DNA of 64,000 bases from Swaminathania salitolerans (GTDB lineage Bacteria; Pseudomonadota; Alphaproteobacteria; Acetobacterales; Acetobacteraceae). Below the pieces are notes generated by a model, which saw only the letters and a list, made by a program, of their open reading frames with translations, was not told the DNA's origin and ran no database searches. The translations under genes and the position numbers were made by a program. The DNA is taken from the NCBI RefSeq assembly GCF_025994315.1, contig NZ_BAQE01000025.1; one strand, written 5' to 3'. Of this stretch, positions 40,725 to 50,135 are shown piece by piece. Positions within the stretch are counted from its first letter, which is position 1, and every line of letters starts with the position of its first letter.

Positions 40725-43700
40725 CCTTGGGTCTGATCCTGATGGGGCCGACGAAAAGCCAGAGACAGCCGCGTCAGACGTCGTTTTGCGGCGCGACCGG
40801 CAGCATCGAGCGTAAGAAACACGGCGGGCGTGCTGTAGAGGGTAAGCGCCTGGCTCACGACCAGGCCGCCGAGAATCGAGATACCGAGAGGACGGCGCAA
40901 TTCGGCACCATATCCGTTGGCGACGATGAGAGGAACCGCACCCAGAGCGGCAGCGAGAGAGGTCATGATGATGGGGCGAAAGCGCAGGGCGCTCGCCTGT
41001 CTGATGGCCTCTTCCGGCGTTGCGCCATCGCGCTGCGCCTGCATGGCGAAATCGATGAGCATGATGGCGTTTTTCTTGACGATGCCGATCAGCAATATGA
41101 CGCCGATCATGGCAATGAGCGAGAATTCCTCACCGAAGATCTGAAGCGCGAGAATGGCGCCCACGCCCGCCGAGGGAAGTGTCGAGAGGATGGTGAGCGG
41201 ATGGATGAGGCTCTCGTACAGGATGCCGAGCACGATATAGACCGCCGCGAGCGCGGCAAGGATCAGAATGGGCTCGTCACTGACCGATTTCTGGAACAGG
41301 GCGGCATTGCCGGCAAAGCCGCCCTGGATATCGGCAGGAATATGGAGCCCGACCAGAGCGGCATCGATCGCGGTGACGGCATCGCCTAGGGAAACGCCCG
41401 GCCTGAGATTGAACGAGATCGTCGTGGCGACCGACTGCCCCTGGTGATTGACGCTCAGGGCGGTCTTGCCGGGCACGATATGCGCCGTGAGGGAGAGGGG
41501 AACCATTGTCTCGGCGCGCGTCGCGACGGCCGAGCCCGACGAGACGTTGCTGCCACCTGCGAGGCTGTTCGCCATCTGGTTCTGATAATTTGAGTCGGCT
41601 GTGGTGACACCGCTCGGGACCGCGCCGGTCGTCACCACCCGGATACGATTGGAGGCGACGCTTCCCGAGGCCGTTCCGCCCGCGGTGCTGATCCACACCT
41701 GGTTGAGGCTGTTCGTGTCTTTCCAGAAACGCGGTGCCGCCTCCATGATCACGCGGTACTGGTTGATGGGCTTGTAGATGACAGAGGCCGCTCGCTGGCC
41801 ATAGGCATCGTAGAGAATGCTGGAGACGAGCTGCGGGGTGATCTGGAAGCGCGAGGAAAGGTCCCGGTTGATCCTGACATCGAGGGCCGAGCCGCCTTCG
41901 CTGAGATCGGATGAGACATCCATCAGACCGGGGATCTTCCGGAAGGCCGCGACGATCTTCGGAGTCAGGGCAAAGAGTTCATCGGCATCCGGGCCCTGGA
42001 GCGCATATTGATAGCTCGCATTTCCGCCGCGTGCGCCAGCGCGCACGGCACCCGGTGCCATGAAGAAGATCTCGGCGCCGACCATGTTTCTGAATCGTCT
42101 GCCCAGACGCTGTATGGTCTGCGTCACGCTGTCGTTGCGCTCTGATTTGTCCTTGAGCGAGGCGAAAAGATTGGCCTGGTTGGCCTGACGCCCGCCGAGA
42201 AAACCGACGATCGCCGCCACGTCGCGATCGCGGGAAACGGCCTTTGCGACCGTATAGGTCTTTTCGCTCATCTGGCTGAACGATGCCGACTGGTCTCCGA
42301 TGATGCGGCCCATCATCATACCCGTGTCTTCCTCGGGAAAAAAACCCTTGGGCATCCTGACGAAAAGAGCGCCAGCGACGAACAATGTCAGAGGCAGGGT
42401 CGCGATCATGAGCCAGCGGTGACGCAGGGACCAGTCGAGCGAGGCGACATAGCCTTCGGTGAGCCGTGCGATCTGCTGCTCGAGAAAACGCACGATCCTG
42501 CCGGGATGCGCGCCCTCTTTCGCCGGACGCAGCAGAAGGGCGCAGATCATGGGGGTGAGCGAGAGCGACAGGGCCATCGAGATCACGAGCGTGATCGAGA
42601 TGGTCATGGCGAATTCGTGGAACAACCGACCGGCGATGCCGCCCAGCAGGATGATGGGGACGAAAACCGCGATCAGCGACACGGTGATCGACACGACCGT
42701 GAACGCGACCTCGCCCGCACCGATCAGCGATGCCCTGAGGGGCGAGAGGCCCTGCTCGAGATAGCGGCTGATATTCTCGAGAACGACGATGGCATCGTCG
42801 ACGACGAAGCCGGTCGAGATGGTCAGGGCCATGAGGGACATGTTGTCGAGCTGGTAGCCGAGCAGGCGCATCGCAGCGAAGGTCGAGACGATCGATGTGG
42901 GCACCACGATCGCGGGGACGAGAATGGCGGGAACGGACTGGAGGAAGACCAGCACGACCAGAACGACCAGCACGACCGCCAGAATGAGGGTCAGCCTGGT
43001 ATCGTCCAGAGCGGCACGGATGGTTCTCGAGCGGTCGACTGCGATGTCCAGATCGATATCGGGGGAGAGAGCGGCGCGTATCAGGGGCAGGCGCGCCTTG
43101 ATCTCGTCCGTCGTCCTGACGACATTCGCCCCGGCCTGGGCGAAGACGAGGCCGACCACCGCGCGTTTTCCGTTATAGACCCCGAGGGTACGGAGGTTTT
43201 CGACGCTGTCTTCGACTTCCGCGACGCTCGAGAGACGGACCGGCCGGGCATTACGATAGGCGATGATCAGATCGCGATAGGCCTGTGCCTTCTCCGCCTG
43301 GTCGTTCGTATCGAGCGTGAAGCGATAGCCTCCCTGATCGATGAACCCCTTCGGCGTATGGGCATTGGCCGAGGCGAGGGCCGCGCGGACATCCTCGAAA
43401 CTGATGCCGAACTTGTAGAGCAGAAGCGGATTGATCTCGACGCGCACCGCCGGAAGCGCGCCGCCGCCGACCTCGACTTCCCCGACTCCCTGAACCTGGC
43501 TGAGCTGCTGCTGGAGGACGTTGGTCGCCTCGTCATACAGCATGGCAGGGGTCTTGGTGGGAGAGGTGAGCGCCATGACGAGAATGGGCGCGCCGTTCGG
43601 GTTGGCTTTCTGATAGGTCGGGTTGGTGCGCAGCGTGGTGGGCAGGTCGGCGCGCGCCGCCTGCAACGCAGCCTCGACATCGCGAGCGGCGCCGTTGATG

Positions 43701-43999
43701 TCGCGGGACAGATCGAACTGGAGAATGATCCGTGCCTGATTGACCATGGATTGAGAGGTCATTTCGGTCAGACCGGCGATGGCGCCGAGATGCCGCTCGA
43801 GCGGTGCCGCGATCGTGCTGGCGATCTCGGTGGGCGATCCGCCCGATTGCCGGGCCTGAACCATGATGACCGGCATATCCACGTTGGGCAGATCGGCCAC
43901 CGGCAGGGTGGTATAGGCCAGCAGACCGGCAATCAGCATCGCGGCCGCGAGAAGCGTCGTGGCCACGGGCCTCAGGACGAAGGGGCGGGTGATATTCAC
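40721..43999 (-). CDS. mdtC: RND multidrug permease, MdtC type
   Basis: 1092-residue permease of the heteromeric MdtB2C pump. ARIILQFDLSRDINGAARDV and YQKANPNGAPI are MdtC hallmarks. The proton-relay aspartates are in GFVVDDAIVVLENISR. GTG start overlapping the mdtB stop (GTGA). It is about 65 residues longer than E. coli MdtC, mainly because of a Gly/Ser/Thr-rich insertion near residues 770-828 in the second periplasmic loop. The C-terminal helix block is complete. Confidence 0.93.
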   Translation of the reverse strand: MNITRPFVLRPVATTLLAAAMLIAGLLAYTTLPVADLPNVDMPVIMVQARQSGGSPTEIASTIAAPLERHLGAIAGLTEMTSQSMVNQARIILQFDLSRDINGAARDVEAALQAARADLPTTLRTNPTYQKANPNGAPILVMALTSPTKTPAMLYDEATNVLQQQLSQVQGVGEVEVGGGALPAVRVEINPLLLYKFGISFEDVRAALASANAHTPKGFIDQGGYRFTLDTNDQAEKAQAYRDLIIAYRNARPVRLSSVAEVEDSVENLRTLGVYNGKRAVVGLVFAQAGANVVRTTDEIKARLPLIRAALSPDIDLDIAVDRSRTIRAALDDTRLTLILAVVLVVLVVLVFLQSVPAILVPAIVVPTSIVSTFAAMRLLGYQLDNMSLMALTISTGFVVDDAIVVLENISRYLEQGLSPLRASLIGAGEVAFTVVSITVSLIAVFVPIILLGGIAGRLFHEFAMTISITLVISMALSLSLTPMICALLLRPAKEGAHPGRIVRFLEQQIARLTEGYVASLDWSLRHRWLMIATLPLTLFVAGALFVRMPKGFFPEEDTGMMMGRIIGDQSASFSQMSEKTYTVAKAVSRDRDVAAIVGFLGGRQANQANLFASLKDKSERNDSVTQTIQRLGRRFRNMVGAEIFFMAPGAVRAGARGGNASYQYALQGPDADELFALTPKIVAAFRKIPGLMDVSSDLSEGGSALDVRINRDLSSRFQITPQLVSSILYDAYGQRAASVIYKPINQYRVIMEAAPRFWKDTNSLNQVWISTAGGTASGSVASNRIRVVTTGAVPSGVTTADSNYQNQMANSLAGGSNVSSGSAVATRAETMVPLSLTAHIVPGKTALSVNHQGQSVATTISFNLRPGVSLGDAVTAIDAALVGLHIPADIQGGFAGNAALFQKSVSDEPILILAALAAVYIVLGILYESLIHPLTILSTLPSAGVGAILALQIFGEEFSLIAMIGVILLIGIVKKNAIMLIDFAMQAQRDGATPEEAIRQASALRFRPIIMTSLAAALGAVPLIVANGYGAELRRPLGISILGGLVVSQALTLYSTPAVFLTLDAAGRAAKRRLTRLSLAFRRPHQDQTQG

Positions 44000-46900
44000 T
44001 CGCTGCCCTGTTCGGCCAGCCGCTCCGCCATGGTTCTCAGTCCGAAACGCCGGCGTGTCGCCGCGGCAATGCGATCCATCAGCAGATAGATGACAGGGGT
44101 GGTGAACAGCGTCAGAAGCTGGGAAAGCAGAAGCCCCCCCACGATCGCGACGCCAAGGGGGCGGCGCAGCTCGGAGCCGACGCCATGCCCGAGCATCAGG
44201 GGCAGGGCGCCGAAGAACGCGGCCAGCGTGGTCATCAGGATCGGACGAAAGCGCAGCAGCGCGGCCCGGCGAATGGCCTCGAAGGGCGACAGACCCTCGA
44301 TACGTTCGGCTTCGAGCGCGAAATCGATCATCATGATGGCGTTTTTCTTCACGATGCCGATAAGCAGAACGATCCCGATGATCCCCATCACATCGAGATC
44401 CATGCCGCAGAGCGAGAGCGCGAGCAGCGCGCCGATGGCGGCGGAGGGCAGGGTCGAGAGAATCGTGATGGGGTGGATGAAGCTCTCATAGAGCACGCCC
44501 AGCACGATATAGACGGCCACGAGGGCTGCGATGACCAGATAGAGTTCGTTGCCGAGCGAGGCGCGGAAGGCCGCCGCTGTTCCCTGGAAGGCGGTCTGGA
44601 ACGCCGGAGGAAGCCCGATATCGGCGGCGGCATGATCGATCGCGTTCGTGGCCGCACCAAGGGAATACCCTTCCGCGACGTTGAAGGAGACGGTCGTGGC
44701 GGGAAACTGACCGAAATGCGTGATCAGGAGCGGAGCGAGACCCTTCGTGATGGTCGTGACCTGATGCAAGGGGACGAGACCAGAACTCGGCTGTCGCGTC
44801 GGCCCGGTCGAGCTCTGTCCTGCCTCGCTCGAGATTCCCGGCAGATAAAGCTGCCCGAGGCTCGCAAGATCGTGCTGGAAGCGCGGCTCCGTCTCGAGAA
44901 TGACACGATACTGGTTGGACTGGGTGTAGATGGTCGAGATCTGGCGCTGGCCGTAGCTGTCATAGAGCAGGTTGTCGACCGTCTGGGGCGTGATGGAATA
45001 GCGGGCGCCGTTCGTCCGGTCGAGATTGACATGGGCCACGAGCCCCTCGGCCTGCAGGTCGGATGTCACATCGGCCAGAGCAGGCTCTTTGCGGAGCGCG
45101 GTCAGGAGTTTGGGAACCCAGGTCCTGAAGGTCTCGTAATCCGGATTTTCGAGCAGGAACTGATACTGGGTGGCGGAAACCGTGGAATCGAGGGAGAGGT
45201 CCTGAACCGGCTGAAGAAACAGCCGTGCCCCGGGCGTTGCGCTGCCGCGCTCCGTCAGACGCCCGAGTATGGCCGAAAGCGAGCTCGTACGCTGGGAGAG
45301 CGGCTTGAGGTTGATGAGCATCCGCCCGACATTGAGCGTCATGTTCTGCCCGTCGATCCCGACGAAGCTCGATACGCTGGCGACGTCGGGATCCTTGAGG
45401 ACTTCGGCGATGACCGCTTCCTGATGGGATTTCATGCTGTCGAACGAGATGGCCTGTGCCATCTCGGTAATGCCCTGGATCACGCCGGTATCCTGCCTCG
45501 GGAAGAACCCTTTGGGGATGATCACGGCGAGGAGCACCGTCAGGCCGAAGGTCGCAGCCGCCACGATCAGTGTGGCGGTCTGGTGACGCAGCACGAAATC
45601 GAGCCAGCGCGCATAGGCGGCGATCAGGCGATCGATGGCATTGCCGACGCGGGCCGCGACGCGCCTGAAACGCGTGGCGGCATGTTCGTCATGCGCGCGC
45701 TCGCTCAGGAGACGCGCGCACATCATGGGAACGAGGGTGATCGAGACGAGCGCGGAAATCACGATCGTGATCGCAAGGGTCATGGCGAATTCGTGGAAGA
45801 GCCGACCGACCACGTCGCTCATGAAAAGCAGGGGGATGAGAACCGCAATCAGGGAGACGGTCAGGGATATGATCGTAAATCCGATCTCCTTCGATCCCTT
45901 CACCGCCGCGCTGTAGCGATCCTCTCCCATCTCGATATAGCGCGCGATGTTCTCGATCACGACGATCGCGTCATCGACGACGAATCCCGTCGCGATGGTG
46001 AGCGACATGAGTGAGAGATTGTCGAGCGAGAAGCCGAGAAGATACATGACCGCAAGCGTGCCCACGAGGGAAAGCGGGACGCTCAGGCTGGGGATGATCG
46101 TTGCAGGAACATTGAACAGAAAGACGAAGATGACCGCCACGACGAGCATCATGGCCATGGCCAGCTCGAACTCGACATCCTCGACGGAGGCGCGAATGGT
46201 GGTCGTCCGGTCGGTGAGGGGCGTGATCTCGATACCCGGCGGCAAGGTCTTGCGAAGCTGGGGCAGCACCGCCAGCACGTTGTCGACCACAGAGATCACA
46301 TTCGCGCCCGGCTGCCTCTGGACATTGAGGATCAGCGCAGGCGTCTTGTCGGACCAGGCCGCAAGCTGGTCGTTCTCCGGGCCCTGCACCACGCTCCCCA
46401 CGTCGCGCAGACGGATGGGACCGTTGTTCTGATAGGCGATGATCTGGTTCATCAGCTGATCGACCGAGGAGATCTGTCCGTCGATCCGCAAGGTGGTCGA
46501 GCGATGCGGCCCGTCGAAGGTGCCCGTCGGCGAGTTGATGTTGACCGTTCCGATCGTGGTTCGCACCGTATCGATCGCGATGCCGTAGGACGTCAGTTTC
46601 GGAATGTTGATCCTGACGCGGATGGCCTTGCGATTGCCGCCCGAAAGCGTGACCAGACCCACGCCGGAAATCTGGCTGACGCGTTGCTGGAGCCGCGTAT
46701 TGACGTAGTCCTGCACCTCCGTGAGGGGAAGCGTGCGTGAGGTGATGCCGAGCGTGAGCACGGGCGTATCGGCCGGATTGACCTTGGCATAGATGGGCGG
46801 GGCGGGCAGATCGGTCGGGAGAAGCGAGTTCGACTGGTTGATTGCCGCCTGCACTTCCTGCTCGGCAATATCCATCGACATGTCGAGACCGAAGCGCAGG

Positions 46901-47175
46901 GTGATGACCGAGGCGCCCCCGGAAGATTGCGAGGTCATCTGCTCCAGCCCGGGCATCTGGCCGAGCTGGGTTTCGAGCGGCGCCGTGACGGAGGTTGCCA
47001 TGACGTCCGGCCCGGCACCGGGATAGAAGGTCGAAACCGTGATCGTCGGATATTCCACCTGCGGAAGCGCCGAGATCGGCAGAAAACGATAGCCGAGCAG
47101 ACCGGTCAGGAGGATCGCCAGCATGAGCAGGCTCGTTGCGACAGGCCGATCGATGAAGAGGCGGGACGGATTCAT
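43996..47175 (-). CDS. mdtB: RND multidrug permease, MdtB type
   Basis: 1059-residue partner of MdtC. SRLFIDRPVATSLLMLAILL, QMTSQSSGGASVITLRFGLD and YAKVNPADTPVLTL follow MdtB closely. Asp pair in GFVVDDAIVVIENIARYIEM. A short Ser/Gly/Pro-rich insertion (SEAGQSSTGPTRQPSSG) sits in the same loop as the MdtC insertion. It begins nine bases after the adaptor gene and overlaps mdtC by four bases. The complex should export bile-salt-like, novobiocin-like or flavonoid compounds, by analogy only. Confidence 0.94.
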   Translation of the reverse strand: MNPSRLFIDRPVATSLLMLAILLTGLLGYRFLPISALPQVEYPTITVSTFYPGAGPDVMATSVTAPLETQLGQMPGLEQMTSQSSGGASVITLRFGLDMSMDIAEQEVQAAINQSNSLLPTDLPAPPIYAKVNPADTPVLTLGITSRTLPLTEVQDYVNTRLQQRVSQISGVGLVTLSGGNRKAIRVRINIPKLTSYGIAIDTVRTTIGTVNINSPTGTFDGPHRSTTLRIDGQISSVDQLMNQIIAYQNNGPIRLRDVGSVVQGPENDQLAAWSDKTPALILNVQRQPGANVISVVDNVLAVLPQLRKTLPPGIEITPLTDRTTTIRASVEDVEFELAMAMMLVVAVIFVFLFNVPATIIPSLSVPLSLVGTLAVMYLLGFSLDNLSLMSLTIATGFVVDDAIVVIENIARYIEMGEDRYSAAVKGSKEIGFTIISLTVSLIAVLIPLLFMSDVVGRLFHEFAMTLAITIVISALVSITLVPMMCARLLSERAHDEHAATRFRRVAARVGNAIDRLIAAYARWLDFVLRHQTATLIVAAATFGLTVLLAVIIPKGFFPRQDTGVIQGITEMAQAISFDSMKSHQEAVIAEVLKDPDVASVSSFVGIDGQNMTLNVGRMLINLKPLSQRTSSLSAILGRLTERGSATPGARLFLQPVQDLSLDSTVSATQYQFLLENPDYETFRTWVPKLLTALRKEPALADVTSDLQAEGLVAHVNLDRTNGARYSITPQTVDNLLYDSYGQRQISTIYTQSNQYRVILETEPRFQHDLASLGQLYLPGISSEAGQSSTGPTRQPSSGLVPLHQVTTITKGLAPLLITHFGQFPATTVSFNVAEGYSLGAATNAIDHAAADIGLPPAFQTAFQGTAAAFRASLGNELYLVIAALVAVYIVLGVLYESFIHPITILSTLPSAAIGALLALSLCGMDLDVMGIIGIVLLIGIVKKNAIMMIDFALEAERIEGLSPFEAIRRAALLRFRPILMTTLAAFFGALPLMLGHGVGSELRRPLGVAIVGGLLLSQLLTLFTTPVIYLLMDRIAAATRRRFGLRTMAERLAEQGSE

Positions 47176-47184
47176 GGATGGCGG

Positions 47185-48492
47185 TCAGTGCACGGCTGGC
47201 GCGGCTGCGTTTTTCGCACCGGCGGCTTCGGTATCGGCCTTGCTCTCATCCGGGATCGTCACCTTGGCCCCGGGGCGGAGATGGTTCGTGCCATCGGTCA
47301 CGACGCGCTCGCCGAGCTTGAGGCCGGATTTGATCACGGTCAGGTCGTGGCTTGCGATTCCGGTCGTTACGGGGCGGATCGCAACGGTCATGTCATCCTT
47401 GACGACATAGACGAACTGCCCTTCGGGCCCGGTCTGGAGCGCGTTGGAGGAGAGGAGGATCACGTCGTGCAGCGTATCCACGAGCAGGCGCGCATTGACG
47501 AACTGGTTCGGAAACAGATGCTCGTCCTCATTGGGAAAGATCGCACGCAGGCGGACGGTTCCGGTCGCCGTGTCGATCTGGCTGTCGAGTGCCCTGACGG
47601 TACCGGTCGCGATCCTGTTGAGATTGGCGCTGTCCCATGCTTCCACAGGGAGCGCGCCGACCTGGCGCAGCCGGTCCATGACCTGCGGCAGCTGGTCCTG
47701 GGGCAGGGTGAAGATCACCGAGATCGGCTGCATCTGCGTGAGGATGGTCAGACCGCCGGATTGTCCTGCCGTGAAATAATTGCCCATATCCACGGCACGG
47801 ATGCCGACCCTGCCGTCGACCGGTGCGATGATGTGGCAGTAATAGAGATTGAGTCTGGCATTATCGACATTGGCCTGATCGAGCTTGACCGTACCTTCGA
47901 GCTGCTGGACCTTGTACTGGGCGTCGATGGCGGTCATGGCCGCGATGGATTTCTGCTTGATGAGCTTGTCGTAGCGGCCGGCATTGATCCGGGCATCGGC
48001 AAGCTGCGCCTGATCCTGCTTCAGCGTGCCGAGGGTCTGCTCGAGAGCGACCTGATAGGGACGCGGATCGATCAGGACGAGCTCGTCTCCGGCCTTGACG
48101 TGCTGCCCCTCCTTGAATTCCACCTTCATGATATAGCCGCTCACGCGCGCCTGTACCGTGACATTCGTGATCGGGACCACCGTGCCGAGTTCGGTCAGGA
48201 TCTCGGGCATGTCGCCGGTCCTGACGGTCGTTACCGCGACCGGGATCGCATCGCTCTGTCCCTGTGACGCGGTTCCCCGATGCGCGCCGCGCCCGGCGTG
48301 ATGTGCGGCGTTGTGCGGTCGCAGGAAAGCGAAAGCCAGAAGCAGGAGAACGACCCCGCCAATGACGAGAAGCACGCGTCGCCTGTGGCGCGGTTTTCCC
48401 GCGCCGGATGAGGATTTTGCCCCCTGGTCCAGGGAGGCGGGCGCGGTCGGGCGCTCAGGCTGGGTCCGCTCGGGACCCGTCTGGTCAGTCAT
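47185..48492 (-). CDS. mdtA: RND periplasmic adaptor, MdtA type
   Basis: 435-residue adaptor: cytoplasmic Pro/Gly-rich head (residues 1-38), one membrane anchor (about 39-58), lipoyl halves TVQARVSGYIMKVEFKEG and HIIAPVDGRVGIRAVDMG. The beta-barrel that follows includes PISVIFTLPQDQLPQV. ATG at 48492 follows GAGAAG; an in-frame ATG at 48526-48528 adds 12 residues and has no spaced ribosome site. First gene of the mdtABC-OMP operon. Confidence 0.92.
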   Translation of the reverse strand: MTDQTGPERTQPERPTAPASLDQGAKSSSGAGKPRHRRRVLLVIGGVVLLLLAFAFLRPHNAAHHAGRGAHRGTASQGQSDAIPVAVTTVRTGDMPEILTELGTVVPITNVTVQARVSGYIMKVEFKEGQHVKAGDELVLIDPRPYQVALEQTLGTLKQDQAQLADARINAGRYDKLIKQKSIAAMTAIDAQYKVQQLEGTVKLDQANVDNARLNLYYCHIIAPVDGRVGIRAVDMGNYFTAGQSGGLTILTQMQPISVIFTLPQDQLPQVMDRLRQVGALPVEAWDSANLNRIATGTVRALDSQIDTATGTVRLRAIFPNEDEHLFPNQFVNARLLVDTLHDVILLSSNALQTGPEGQFVYVVKDDMTVAIRPVTTGIASHDLTVIKSGLKLGERVVTDGTNHLRPGAKVTIPDESKADTEAAGAKNAAAPAVH

Positions 48493-48953
48493 TTCTTCTC
48501 GTCTTCCCCTACCCGGAACCGGTCGCATCCCCGGTCATTTCCCGATGAAAGCGTCCGGTCTGCGAGACATACTCTATCTGAGGCTGGCATAGCATGACGT
48601 CAGCTAAATTCTAGTTCAACAACGAAACAATTCTTAACAGTATCGCGTTGCGAGGCGCTTCGGACCGGCCTGGCCACCCCGTTTTTCTCAGGCATCATCC
48701 GGCACACGCCCCATTCTGCCCGTGTCGCAGGGATTTGACCAGCCGGGGTCCGGCCTGTTCATGCCCCTGCAACACCCGGCGATCGGCCCGACCGATACGC
48801 GACGAGACGCATCTCCACCCGGGAGGAGAGCGTTGCCGGAGCGGATATCCTGTCCCGTTTATGCGGGAGCGGGAAGAAACCGTTTCGTTCAGGCGCCGTT
48901 GGTCCTATCATCGCAGACGTTCTCACGTCTGTTTTGTGAAAGGATGATGACAA
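48493..48953. promoter_or_regulatory. Divergent control region, mdtA (-) and CsbD-like gene (+)
   Basis: 461 bases without a convincing gene. An AT-rich island at 48595-48645 contrasts with its surroundings and contains TGACGTCA (48595-48602), a perfect 8-bp palindrome flanked by AGC/GCT. This is the likely mdt promoter/operator zone, although no ideal -35/-10 pair was found. No regulator gene is adjacent to the mdt operon. Confidence 0.4.
48914..48935 (+). terminator. Hairpin with U-tract just before the CsbD-like gene
   Basis: CAGACGT (stem starting at 48914-48915) pairs with ACGTCTG around TCTC, followed by TTTTG, only five bases before the AAGGA ribosome site. Geometry is that of an intrinsic terminator, so it could attenuate the gene or stop transcripts from upstream. 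Confidence 0.45.
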
Positions 48954-49247
48954 ATGGCCGATGCAGTTGAAAAGAAGGGCGATGGTCTTCTGGATGAAGC
49001 CAAGGGACGCCTCAAGGACGCGGCCGGCGGTCTGACGGGTGATGCCAAGCTTCAGGCAGAAGGCAAGATCGACCAGCTTTCCGGGATGGCGCAGCAGGAA
49101 TTCGCCGATCTCTACGACGATGCCGAGACCTCTCTCGAGAAGGCCACCGCCTTCGTGCAGGATCGTCCGCTGATCTCGCTCGGTTTCGCGATCCTGGTGG
49201 GCACCGTTCTCGGCGCGATCTTTTTCGGTCGTTCCAGAAAAAAGTAA
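48954..49247 (+). CDS. CsbD-like stress protein with C-terminal membrane anchor
   Basis: 97 residues. Residues 12-47 match the CsbD core (EAKGRLKDAAGGLTGDAKLQ then GKIDQLSGMAQ). The C-terminus (RPLISLGFAILVGTVLGAIF then FGRSRKK) is a membrane helix with basic tail like YqjD/ElaB, which anchor ribosome-binding stress proteins to the inner membrane. The two halves together suggest a hybrid. Ribosome site AAGGA at 48940-48944. Stand-alone gene, terminated at 49310. Confidence 0.82.
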   Translation: MADAVEKKGDGLLDEAKGRLKDAAGGLTGDAKLQAEGKIDQLSGMAQQEFADLYDDAETSLEKATAFVQDRPLISLGFAILVGTVLGAIFFGRSRKK

Positions 49248-49309
49248 GCCTGTCGCCTCGTCAGGCCCGTTCTGTCGCCCGGTCTTGCGGAGCGCGGCAG
49301 AGCGGTTGA

Positions 49310-49338
49310 GGGCTTCCGGCAACGGAAGCCCTTTTTTT
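49310..49338 (+). terminator. Rho-independent terminator after CsbD-like gene
   Basis: GGGCTTCCG pairs perfectly with CGGAAGCCC around GCAA, followed by seven Ts. Clean intrinsic terminator. Confidence 0.92.
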
Positions 49339-49340
49339 GT

Positions 49341-49448
49341 GATTCATGTTCCGGTTTCGTGCCCGGGAAAAACGGTGCCGGTAACGGCAAGGGGGCTTTA
49401 CAGCGCGATTCGCGTGATTCAAAAGCGATTCGGAAGGTCGTGCGACTC
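49341..49448. promoter_or_regulatory. GANTC cluster upstream of rnhB-ccrM
   Basis: Five GANTC sites: 49341, 49407, 49416, 49427 (all GATTC) and 49444 (GACTC). Four fall within 42 bases, 46 bases before the rnhB start. GANTC is the CcrM target and the operon downstream encodes CcrM. In Caulobacter, methylation of GANTC sites in the ccrM leader modulates its own transcription. Chance expectation at this GC is about 0.4 sites in 108 bases. Confidence 0.6.
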
Positions 49449-49493
49449 GACCCGAAGGATCAATTCCGATCGACTGACGCCTCGCAGGAGCCC

Positions 49494-50135
49494 ATGCCGG
49501 ACTATTCTCTCGAACTTGCCAGTGGCGCACCGCAAAGCCGGGTGGCAGGGATCGACGAAGTCGGGCGCGGTCCTCTTGCCGGTCCGGTCATCGCTGCCGC
49601 TCTGGTCTTTCTGGAGCCGCCCGATGAAACGCTTTCAGGCATGATCGATGACTCGAAGCGCCTTTCGGCCGCGCGGCGCCAGCGCGTTTTCGATCTCCTG
49701 ACCGGATCGGACACGATCCGGATCGGACTGGGCGCGGCTTCGGTGGCCGAGATCGACCGGATCAATATCGGCAAGGCATGTCATCTCGCGATGCAGAGAG
49801 CGCTTTGCCGTCTCCCGGTCCGTCCCGATTTCGCGCTGGTGGACGGCAACCGTCTCCCCTCCCTCGCATGCGATGCGCTGGCCGTGGTGGGGGGAGACAG
49901 GAAAAGTCTCTCCATCGCGGGCGCGTCCATCGTTGCGAAAGTCGTGCGGGATCGTCTCATGACGCGTCTCTCCCTGCGCCATGATTCCTATGGCTGGGAG
50001 AGAAATGCCGGTTACGGAACGGCCCTGCACATGGCAGGGCTCCGCGAGGCTGGCGTGACCCCTCATCATCGTCGCGAATTCGCCCCCATACGCGCGCACA
50101 TGGCACGCATGTCCCAAACGGCCGGAGCCATCTGA
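49494..50135 (+). CDS. rnhB: Ribonuclease HII
   Basis: 213-residue enzyme cleaving RNA of RNA-DNA hybrids and single ribonucleotides in DNA. Catalytic Asp21 and Glu22 in GIDEVGRGPLAGP; further Asp in ALVDGN and VVRDR; also DDSKRLS and SIAGASIVAK. The frame opens at 49359, but ATG at 49494 follows CAGGAG and gives the standard length. One-base overlap (TGATG) with ccrM. Confidence 0.96.
   Translation: MPDYSLELASGAPQSRVAGIDEVGRGPLAGPVIAAALVFLEPPDETLSGMIDDSKRLSAARRQRVFDLLTGSDTIRIGLGAASVAEIDRINIGKACHLAMQRALCRLPVRPDFALVDGNRLPSLACDALAVVGGDRKSLSIAGASIVAKVVRDRLMTRLSLRHDSYGWERNAGYGTALHMAGLREAGVTPHHRREFAPIRAHMARMSQTAGAI

Noticed and set aside
48648..48947. 99-codon open frame in the mdtA/CsbD gap
   Set aside because: No ribosome site, Arg/Cys/His-rich product, and it crosses the attenuator-like hairpin.
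49341..49493. CtrA binding sites upstream of rnhB-ccrM
   Set aside because: No TTAA-N7-TTAA or close variant was found in this stretch.
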